Assembly (NCBI GenBank): GCA_945910975.1
Contig: CAMDZY010000125.1
Span: forward strand, 1-5,152
DNA length: 5,152 bases
Origin: an uncultured Clostridia bacterium
GTDB lineage: Bacteria > Bacillota > Clostridia > Oscillospirales > Oscillospiraceae
Direction of reading: 5' to 3'
This document shows positions 1 to 4,428 of this stretch, one piece after another. How positions within the stretch are numbered: the first letter of the stretch is position 1; each line of letters starts with the position of its first letter. The notes under the pieces were generated by a model, which did no database searches, had not been told where the DNA came from, and saw nothing but the letters and a program-made list of their open reading frames with translations. The position numbers were made by a program, and so were the translations under genes.

Positions 1-202
1 TCATCAGATGCGCGTCCAGTGGCATTTGTGTGATTTTGCGGATGGCGGCAACAACAGGGATGCCGATGGTGATGTGCGGAACAAACATTCCGTCCATCAC
101 GTCCACATGAACGTAGTCTGCCCCGGTATCAGACAGCTTGCGGATGTCCCGCTCCAAATTGACAAAATCTGCCGACAAAATCGACGGTGCGACTTTTACC
201 AT
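1..202 (-). CDS. rpe: Ribulose-phosphate 3-epimerase, N-terminal part (cut by window edge)
   Basis: Interconverts D-ribulose 5-phosphate and D-xylulose 5-phosphate in the cytosolic pentose phosphate pathway. The reverse strand from an ATG at 202-200 reads MVKVAPSILSADFVNLERDI and stays open for 67 codons to the edge. Family hallmarks are the APSILSADF start (Ser7 contacts substrate in known structures), VHVDVMDGMFVPHIT at about residues 31-45 with His32 and catalytic/metal-binding Asp34, Met36 and Met39, and DAHLM ending at residue 67, where His65 is the next metal ligand. The full family length is about 215-220 residues, so roughly two thirds, including the second catalytic Asp, lies outside the window. 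The start is fixed by GGAGG at 214-210, 7 bases upstream. In many Firmicutes rpe follows rsgA. Here the upstream neighbour is divergent, so rpe must have its own promoter. The identification is secure. Confidence 0.95.
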   Translation of the reverse strand, partial: MVKVAPSILSADFVNLERDIRKLSDTGADYVHVDVMDGMFVPHITIGIPVVAAIRKITQMPLDAHLM

Positions 203-247
203 AAAAATACCTCCAAAAAATTTGTCACAATATCGGTGGAAGTGCGC

Positions 248-275
248 ATAATAATGGCTATGGGGCAGTTTTCAA
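248..275 (-). promoter_or_regulatory. Probable sigma-A promoter of rpe
   Basis: On the minus strand TTGAAA (275-270) and TATTAT (253-248) are separated by 16 bases, giving a start near 241 and a leader of about 40 bases before the rpe ATG. Because the upstream gene is divergent, a promoter for rpe must lie in this gap. The boxes are 4/6 and 5/6 matches to consensus, so this is a plausible placement only. An alternative is the AT-rich stretch at 373-400, which would give a much longer leader containing the 320-340 palindrome. Confidence 0.4.
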
Positions 276-319
276 ACGAAGGCTCTCGCCCACGCAGAGG
301 GACTGCCGCATTTTAGATA

Positions 320-340
320 GGGGGCTGCATTGCAGCCCCC
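320..340. repeat. Perfect GC-rich palindrome (stem-loop)
   Basis: GGGGGCTGCA and TGCAGCCCCC are exact 10-base arms around a single T, giving a very stable hairpin once the innermost bases open as a loop. It is enclosed by a second inverted repeat, ACGCAG (292-297) with CTGCGT (343-348). Neither side has a proper T-run immediately after the stem (AGCTGCGTCTT on plus, TATCTAAAATG on minus), so it is not a clear intrinsic terminator. It may be part of an untranslated leader on the rpe side or a block to transcription between the divergent units. Confidence 0.6.
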
Positions 341-434
341 AGCTGCGTCTTACTGAAAATTGTGCCGCAAATGGCATATTTTATTTTATCATATTACCCC
401 GCCCTTTTCCAGAGGAAAACGTATTTTATCTGCA

Positions 435-502
435 AAATTTCAGTTGCCAAATGAACATCTCCAAGTTTTTGGCTGTTTTCTGCCGCAAAACTGGTGAAAT
501 TT
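435..502. repeat. Interrupted inverted repeat upstream of the esterase promoter
   Basis: The left arm AAATTTCAGTTGCCAAA (435-451) is complementary, in order, to TTTGGC (468-473), AACTG (489-493) and AAATTT (497-502). A 15-base insert separates the first two right-hand blocks and a 3-base GTG insert the last two. All 17 left-arm bases are thus covered. It ends 20 bases before the -35 box of the promoter at 522-550. It could be a regulator-binding region or a folded leader on the opposite strand. No function can be assigned from sequence. Confidence 0.45.
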
Positions 503-521
503 CCGTTTTTTCATGCAAGAA

Positions 522-550
522 TTGACAACGGCACAAAATCAAATTATACT
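522..550 (+). promoter_or_regulatory. Sigma-A promoter of the esterase/ATP-grasp operon
   Basis: A perfect -35 box TTGACA (522-527), a 17-base spacer and TATACT (545-550) as the -10 box place transcription start near 557, about 23 bases before the first ATG. A second TATAAT at 556-561 is 28 bases from the -35 box and so is probably not used with it. The strength of the boxes suggests substantial expression unless a regulator intervenes. Confidence 0.85.
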
Positions 551-579
551 ATTTATATAATGTATTAGGAAGTGTTAGC

Positions 580-1335
580 ATGGTCTATAAGTGGAATGTC
601 ACCATTCCCACGCTTTCCGGTCAGCCCCCGCGCCGTGGGTATATTTATCTGCCGGATTACTATGACGACGACCCCACCCGCCGATTCCCGGTCATGTATA
701 TGTTCGATGGACACAATGTCTTTTTCGACTCCGATGCCACCTATGGGAAATCTTGGGGAATGAATAGCTATATGTCATGGACAAGGACGCCGCTGATTAT
801 TGTTGCGATCGAGTGCAATCACAACGGCGACGAGCGTCTGTTCGAGTACTCCCCTTTCGATTTTGAAAATTCTACCCTGGGCAAGGTGCGCGGCAAAGGG
901 AAGCTCTACATGGACTGGATGGTCAACACGCTCAAGCCGGAAATCGATGCAAAATACCGCACGATGCCCGACCGTGAGCATACGCTCATCTGCGGCTCCT
1001 CCATGGGCGGACTGATGGCGCTGTACGGCGCGACACAGTACAACCATGTATTCCAGCGGGCAGCCTGCCTTTCTCCCAGTCTTTGGGTGTCCCCTGTCGG
1101 CGTGGTGGAAATGGTCGCCCGTGCCGACATCAAAAACGACACCTGCATCTACATGGATTACGGCAGCGCGGAAATTTTTAACCACGCAGCCAGTGCCGAA
1201 ACGCTGATCTCCACCGCCCATTTGCTTTTGACCAAGCGGGTGAATCTGGCGTTCCGAATCGTTCCCGGCGGCACTCACTCCGAGGCCTCTTGGGAGCAGC
1301 AGATCCCCATTTTTATGGACTGTCTTGGAATCTGA
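580..1335 (+). CDS. Putative esterase, alpha/beta-hydrolase fold (PF00756-like), cassette gene 1
   Basis: A 251-residue serine hydrolase of the esterase-D / enterochelin-esterase-like group. Features in order: an N-terminal beta region with YIYLPDYY (21-28), the conserved FPVMYMFDGHNVFFD block (36-50), the nucleophile elbow GSSMGG (139-144) with Ser141 as the presumed nucleophile, the LSPSLW segment (164-169), a likely acid Asp193 in YMDYGSAE, and the presumed catalytic His233 in GGTHSEASW. The triad is therefore complete. There is no signal peptide or membrane segment, so the enzyme is predicted to be cytosolic. The start is supported by AGGAAG at 567-572, 7 bases upstream, and by the promoter at 522-550. 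It is the first gene of a three-gene operon; the next start lies 9 bases after its stop. Family members hydrolyse or transfer acyl groups on many substrates, and the substrate here is unknown. Confidence 0.85.
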   Translation: MVYKWNVTIPTLSGQPPRRGYIYLPDYYDDDPTRRFPVMYMFDGHNVFFDSDATYGKSWGMNSYMSWTRTPLIIVAIECNHNGDERLFEYSPFDFENSTLGKVRGKGKLYMDWMVNTLKPEIDAKYRTMPDREHTLICGSSMGGLMALYGATQYNHVFQRAACLSPSLWVSPVGVVEMVARADIKNDTCIYMDYGSAEIFNHAASAETLISTAHLLLTKRVNLAFRIVPGGTHSEASWEQQIPIFMDCLGI

Positions 1336-1344
1336 GGTACTGTT

Positions 1345-2094
1345 ATGGAAATTCGCTATATGAAGCATTACAGCGGCCATCTTGGGCGCGATATGGAGTT
1401 TAAGGTCTACGGCCATCGCGGCAAGCCTTTCATGTTTATCCCCTGTCAGGCCGGCCGGTTTTATGATTTTGAAAACTTCCACATGATCGACACTTGGGCG
1501 AAGTGGATCGATCAGGGACTGATCACCGTTTACGCCGTCGACTGCATCGATCAGGAGGCCTATGCCGATGTCACCGGCGATCCCCGCCGCCGCATTGAGC
1601 AGCACGAACGCTGGTTTCATTACATTGTCGATGAAATGGTGCCGACCATCCGCCATCTGAGCGGAGAGCGCAACGGCTTCGATCAATTGATCATTCCGTT
1701 TGGCTGCTCCATGGGCGCGATGCACGCGGCCAACCTGTTCTTCCGTCGCCCGGATTTGTTTGGTGGCGTGCTGGCGCTGTCCGGCCTTTATGATTCGCAT
1801 ATGTTCTTCGGCAACTACATGGATGATCTGCTCTATCAGAACACGCCTTGCGTCTACCTCGACGGCATGGCGCCGGATCATCCTTACATTGCCCTCTACA
1901 ACCAGCGGAAAATGATTTTCTGCGTGGGGCAAGGCGCATGGGAGGACGAATTGGAAGCCAGCACCGCTTGGCTGCGCGATGTGTTGCAGCGCAAAGGAAT
2001 CCACGCGCAGGTCGATTTCTGGGGTCACGACGTCAGCCACGACTGGCCGTGGTGGTTCCGGCAAGTTGACCATTATGTTCCGCAATTTTTATAA
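1345..2094 (+). CDS. Second putative esterase, alpha/beta-hydrolase fold, cassette gene 2
   Basis: A 249-residue protein of the same broad fold as its neighbour but clearly diverged from it. The elbow is GCSMGA (120-125) with Ser122 as the presumed nucleophile, followed by the helix MHAANLFFRRPDLFGGVLAL (126-145) typical of esterase-like proteins. Likely acid candidates sit in GAWEDE (197-202). The C-terminal GHDVSHDWPWW (227-237) carries His228 and His232; His232 in the SHDWPWW context is the likelier catalytic base. There is no signal peptide. The ATG is preceded by GAGGT (1334-1338), which overlaps the TGA of the upstream gene and sits 6 bases from the start, suggesting coupled translation. 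Sharing an operon with another hydrolase of related fold but different active-site context suggests two non-redundant steps. The exact reaction is unknown. Confidence 0.8.
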   Translation: MEIRYMKHYSGHLGRDMEFKVYGHRGKPFMFIPCQAGRFYDFENFHMIDTWAKWIDQGLITVYAVDCIDQEAYADVTGDPRRRIEQHERWFHYIVDEMVPTIRHLSGERNGFDQLIIPFGCSMGAMHAANLFFRRPDLFGGVLALSGLYDSHMFFGNYMDDLLYQNTPCVYLDGMAPDHPYIALYNQRKMIFCVGQGAWEDELEASTAWLRDVLQRKGIHAQVDFWGHDVSHDWPWWFRQVDHYVPQFL

Positions 2095-2138
2095 GCGCCG
2101 CGCAAGGAACATTTTCGCTTGAATGATACAAATGGAAA

Positions 2139-2144
2139 AAGGAG
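2139..2144 (+). promoter_or_regulatory. Ribosome binding site that fixes the GTG start of the ATP-grasp gene
   Basis: AAGGAG ends 8 bases before GTG at 2153. The in-frame upstream ATGs (2123 and 2132) lack a properly spaced site; the only one near 2123 is AAGGA at 2104-2108, 14 bases away. The protein therefore most likely begins at GTG as MKNFIFISPNF, in agreement with the usual beta-strand start of the family. Confidence 0.8.
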
Positions 2145-2152
2145 ATAGAACA

Positions 2153-3349
2153 GTGAAAAACTTCATTTTTATTTCCCCAAATTTTCCGGACAGCTACTGG
2201 AAATTTTGCGCGGAACTGAAAAATAACGGAATGCGGGTGCTGGGAATCGGCGATTGCCCCTTTGACCAGCTGAAGCAATCCTTGCGCGATTCGTTGCATG
2301 AATATTACAAGGTCACCAATTTGGAAAACTACGATGAGGTTTTCCGTGCCGTTGCATTTTTCACTTATAAATATGGCAAGATCGATTGGCTGGAATCCAA
2401 CAACGAATACTGGCTGGAGCGCGATGCCGCTTTGCGGACGGCGTTCCACATTACCACCGGCTTCCAGGAATCCGATATGCATCGGATCAAGCTGAAATCT
2501 GCGATGAAGGCCTACTACGCCAAAGCCGGCATCCGCACGGCGCGCTATCACATTGTAGATGATTATGAATCCACCCGCGCCTTTGCCAATCAGGTGGGCT
2601 ACCCTGTCGTTGTCAAGCCGGACAACGGCGTCGGTGCGAACAATACCTACCGCCTGCGCAGCGATACGGAGCTGCAATACTTCTTCGCTACCAAGGATTC
2701 CAACACGTACATCATGGAGGAATTCATCAACGGCCAGGTGCGAACCTATGACGCCATTGTGGACTCCAACGGGCAGCCGCTTTTTGAGAGTGGCAACGTC
2801 ACGCCGGAATCCCTGATGGACATTGTTAACACCAACGGCAACTCCATCTATTACATTGTCAAAGAGCTTTCGCCCGAAATGCGCGATTTGGGACGCCGGA
2901 CGGTGGCTGCCTTTGGCGTAAAGAGTCGTTTTGTGCATTTGGAATTCTTCGTTTTGAAAGAAGATCAGCCAAATGTAGGCAAAAAGGGCGATATTCTCGG
3001 TCTGGAGGTCAATATGCGCCCCGCAGGCGGCTACACGCCGGATCTGTTCGATTTCTCCAGCGAAACGGACGTGTATAAAATTTGGGCAGACATGGTTGCC
3101 TATGACCGCGTGACGCTCCCCCTGAACCGGCCGCATCACTATTGCGCCTTCTGCGGACGCCGGGATGGGAAGAACTTTGTGCTCAGCCATGATGACATCA
3201 TAAAGAAATACGGCAAGAGCATTAAAATGTCCGGTCGGATTCCCAAAGCACTCTCCGGTGCCATGGCCGACCAGATGTACGTGGCAAATTTTGACACGGA
3301 AGAAGAAGTGCAGGAGTTCTACAAGGGCCTGCTGGAAACAAAGGAATAA
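2153..3349 (+). CDS. Stand-alone ATP-grasp ligase (carboxylate-amine ligase-like), cassette gene 3
   Basis: A 398-residue ATP-grasp enzyme. The family activates a carboxylate with ATP as an acyl phosphate and joins it to an amine, thiol or similar nucleophile. Residues 1-110 form the pre-ATP-grasp region, with FIFISPNFPDSY at the N-terminus and ESNNEYWLERDAALR at 81-95. The nucleotide-binding part has VVVKPDNGVGANNT (152-165) with Lys155, then YIMEEFINGQVRTYDA (186-201) with adenine-region Glu189/Glu190. Metal-binding positions follow as HLEFF (262-266, Glu264) and LEVNMRPAGGY (284-294, Glu285, Asn287, Arg289). The core is thus intact. The C-terminal 80 residues include HHYCAFC (328-334), a His/Cys pattern of unknown meaning. 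The gene starts 58 bases after the second hydrolase with no terminator between, and ends in the stem-loop at 3354-3388. It is shorter than carbamoyl-phosphate synthase or acetyl-CoA carboxylase subunits and lacks their extra domains. The substrate is unknown. Confidence 0.85.
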   Translation: MKNFIFISPNFPDSYWKFCAELKNNGMRVLGIGDCPFDQLKQSLRDSLHEYYKVTNLENYDEVFRAVAFFTYKYGKIDWLESNNEYWLERDAALRTAFHITTGFQESDMHRIKLKSAMKAYYAKAGIRTARYHIVDDYESTRAFANQVGYPVVVKPDNGVGANNTYRLRSDTELQYFFATKDSNTYIMEEFINGQVRTYDAIVDSNGQPLFESGNVTPESLMDIVNTNGNSIYYIVKELSPEMRDLGRRTVAAFGVKSRFVHLEFFVLKEDQPNVGKKGDILGLEVNMRPAGGYTPDLFDFSSETDVYKIWADMVAYDRVTLPLNRPHHYCAFCGRRDGKNFVLSHDDIIKKYGKSIKMSGRIPKALSGAMADQMYVANFDTEEEVQEFYKGLLETKE

Positions 3350-3353
3350 AACC

Positions 3354-3388
3354 AATCCCGCCGACACAAAAGCAGTGTCAGCGGGATT
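3354..3388. terminator. Shared bidirectional terminator stem-loop
   Basis: AATCCCGC (3354-3361) pairs with GCGGGATT (3381-3388) and GACAC (3363-3367) with GTGTC (3375-3379), with one C/A mismatch between the two helices and a 7-base AAAAGCA loop. It lies in the 45-base gap between two convergent genes. On the minus strand the stem is followed by GGTTTTATT, a reasonable U-rich tail for the acetyltransferase gene. On the plus strand only TTTG-type residues follow, so termination of the operon may be less complete. Confidence 0.85.
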
Positions 3389-3394
3389 TGTGCG

Positions 3395-3880
3395 TTATGC
3401 GATGTTACGCCGGAACAGGATGCAGCCTTCTTCCAGCTCATTCCAGCAGTTGACCGGCGCATCCTTGGTCGGTTCAAAGCCGCAGGCGGAATGTAATTTC
3501 ATCGAGATCGAATTATTGTCCGCAATGATGCACTCGACCGTCTTTGCGCCCAAATGCTCCAAATACGCAATGCTGTCTTTCAGCAGCAATTTACCGTAGC
3601 CTTTTCCGCGCAGCTCCGGCACTGTTTCCACTGCTTCCAAAAACCACTTGTCAGGGCTTGTTGCAATGGCTCTGAGCGCACTGACCCAGTGGCCATCCAC
3701 TTCTTCCACCAATACCAGCTGCGTTTGCTCGCTGACAAAGTCCTGCAAAAATTCTGCGTAGGCATTGTGCATTTCCTGTTCATCGCCAAAATTCTCTCGC
3801 ATATCTGCCATCGATTCGTCATATACCGCAAACAGCTTCGCAACCGTTTCCGGGCAGATGTCCAATACCCGAACCAACAA
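3395..3880 (-). CDS. GNAT-family N-acetyltransferase
   Basis: A 161-residue GCN5-related acetyltransferase, predicted to move an acetyl group from acetyl-CoA to an amine on a small molecule or protein; the target is unknown. The acetyl-CoA-binding motif A is AVETVPELRGKGYGKLLL (83-100), with the R/Q-x-x-G-x-G pattern at RGKGYG (91-96). It is followed by DNNSISMKLHSACGFE (121-136), the usual end-of-domain segment, and a C-terminal strand ILFRRNIA. The length fits a single complete GNAT domain. No ATG fits the N-terminus. Translation most likely starts at TTG 3880-3878, 6 bases after GGAGGG (3892-3887), or at the adjacent TTG 3877-3875. The gene is convergent with the esterase/ATP-grasp operon, so co-regulation is not implied. 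Confidence 0.88.
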   Translation of the reverse strand: MLVRVLDICPETVAKLFAVYDESMADMRENFGDEQEMHNAYAEFLQDFVSEQTQLVLVEEVDGHWVSALRAIATSPDKWFLEAVETVPELRGKGYGKLLLKDSIAYLEHLGAKTVECIIADNNSISMKLHSACGFEPTKDAPVNCWNELEEGCILFRRNIA

Positions 3881-3886
3881 AGCTAT

Positions 3887-3892
3887 CCCTCC
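3887..3892 (-). promoter_or_regulatory. Ribosome binding site that fixes the TTG start of the acetyltransferase
   Basis: GGAGGG (3892-3887) lies 6 bases before the first of two consecutive TTG codons (3880-3875). No in-frame ATG or GTG is placed near it, so a TTG start is the best reading. Confidence 0.7.
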
Positions 3893-3913
3893 AATCTTTT
3901 CTTGCTTTCTCCC

Positions 3914-3942
3914 AGTCTAGCACGAAACACCCTCCGTTGCAA
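3914..3942 (-). promoter_or_regulatory. Probable extended -10 promoter of the acetyltransferase gene
   Basis: On the minus strand TTGCAA (3942-3937), a 17-base spacer and TAGACT (3919-3914) form a sigma-A-like promoter. TG at 3922-3921, one base before the -10 box, gives an extended -10 element. Transcription would start near 3907, leaving a leader of under 30 bases. Confidence 0.55.
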
Positions 3943-3995
3943 TAGCTGTAACAGATAAGGTGCAAAATTTTTTATAAATTTCTCGATAAACACCA

Positions 3996-4035
3996 TATAA
4001 CACTTGACAACAGTTCTATTCTGTTATATACTGTT
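3996..4035. promoter_or_regulatory. Inverted repeats overlapping the gntR promoter, candidate operator
   Basis: Three overlapping inverted repeats cover the promoter core: TATAACA (3996-4002) with TGTTATA (4022-4028); AACAG (4009-4013) with CTGTT (4021-4025), 7 bases apart; and AACAGT (4009-4014) with ACTGTT (4030-4035). Dimeric GntR-family repressors bind such dyads, often over their own promoter, so binding here would block RNA polymerase. That the regulator encoded at 4054 binds it is inference from position. Confidence 0.55.
4004..4032 (+). promoter_or_regulatory. Sigma-A promoter of the gntR-ABC operon
   Basis: A perfect TTGACA (4004-4009), a 17-base spacer and TATACT (4027-4032) give a start near 4039, so the leader is only about 15 bases and consists mainly of the ribosome binding site. 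An A/T-rich stretch upstream (3964-3980) could act as an UP element. The -35 and -10 hexamers and spacing are the same as those of the promoter at 522-550. Confidence 0.85.
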
Positions 4036-4053
4036 TATGCAAGGAGGGATCCC

Positions 4054-4425
4054 ATGAGATTGATTATCCAAACTTCTTCGATGGTGCCAATTTATGAGCA
4101 GATCGTTGACCAAATCAAAACACTCATCCGCAAGGGTGAACTAAAAGAGGGCGATAACCTGCCGTCTGTCCGCGTGCTGTCAAAAGAACTGAAAATCAGC
4201 GCGCTGACCGTGAAAAAAGCCTATGACGCATTGGAGAGCGAGGGCTTTGCCGTGACCGTCCACGGAAAGGGCACCTACATTGCCGCAATCAATTCCGGGC
4301 TTTTGCTGGAAGAACAGCGAAAAGAGCTGGAAGTCGATCTGGAACGCGCCATTCAAAAGGGACGGCGCTGCGGCATCCGTGACGAGGAAATCAGAAGCCT
4401 ATTTGAATTGCTTTTGGAGGAATAA
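4054..4425 (+). CDS. GntR-family transcriptional regulator, YtrA subfamily
   Basis: A 123-residue regulator with an N-terminal winged helix-turn-helix and only a short C-terminal tail, the layout of the YtrA subfamily, whose members typically repress adjacent ABC-transporter operons. Visible hallmarks are PIYEQIVDQIKTLIRKGELK (12-31), GDNLPSVRVLSKELKIS (33-49), the recognition-helix region LTVKKAYDALESEGF (51-65) and the wing HGKGTYI (70-76). Residues 81-123 are helical, acidic and leucine-rich, suited to dimerisation, with no ligand-binding domain of the FadR, HutC or MocR type. The ATG follows AAGGAGGG (4041-4048) at standard spacing. It is the first gene of an operon with the ABC ATPase 3 bases downstream. 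It is probably self-repressing through the dyads at 3996-4035; the inducing signal is unknown. Confidence 0.92.
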   Translation: MRLIIQTSSMVPIYEQIVDQIKTLIRKGELKEGDNLPSVRVLSKELKISALTVKKAYDALESEGFAVTVHGKGTYIAAINSGLLLEEQRKELEVDLERAIQKGRRCGIRDEEIRSLFELLLEE

Positions 4426-4428
4426 ACC

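Larger units (their letters stand above)
203..579. other. Divergent intergenic region between rpe and the esterase operon
   Basis: No open frame here has both a plausible ribosome binding site and a recognisable protein. The only long frame (plus strand 8-316) is the antisense shadow of rpe running on into this gap. The region holds the rpe promoter candidate, the palindrome at 320-340, an outer ACGCAG (292-297) / CTGCGT (343-348) inverted repeat around it, a GGCAGT/ACTGCC pair near 264-307, an AT-rich stretch at 373-400, the interrupted inverted repeat at 435-502 and the esterase promoter. TGCCGCA occurs three times on the plus strand, at 304-310, 363-369 and 481-487. I do not recognise a known riboswitch or sRNA family. 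Confidence 0.7.

Noticed and set aside
8..316. Plus-strand frame of 102 codons at the left edge
   Set aside because: It overlaps the clear rpe coding region on the other strand, and its translation is not protein-like.
363..400. TGCC/GGCA hairpin followed by a T-rich run, resembling a plus-strand terminator
   Set aside because: The stem is only about 4-5 base pairs, and no plus-strand gene upstream would need terminating. It is more likely AT-rich promoter-type sequence.
203..579. Possible riboswitch or structured RNA in the rpe leader
   Set aside because: The hairpins are real, but no consensus core of a riboswitch class I know could be matched, so no RNA gene is called.
775..2085. 436-codon open frame on the minus strand opposite both hydrolases
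   Set aside because: It is antisense to two genes with intact catalytic motifs, spans their junction, has no recognisable domain and no good ribosome binding site. Long antisense frames are expected from the codon bias of the real genes.
2123..2152. Ten-codon upstream extension of the ATP-grasp gene from ATG 2123
   Set aside because: There is no suitably spaced ribosome binding site, whereas AAGGAG sits 8 bases before GTG 2153. The extra residues contain the binding site itself read as protein.
2033..3367. 444-codon open frame on the minus strand opposite the ATP-grasp gene
   Set aside because: The opposite strand encodes a complete ATP-grasp protein with its own start signals. The antisense translation shows no family motifs and runs through the terminator stem.
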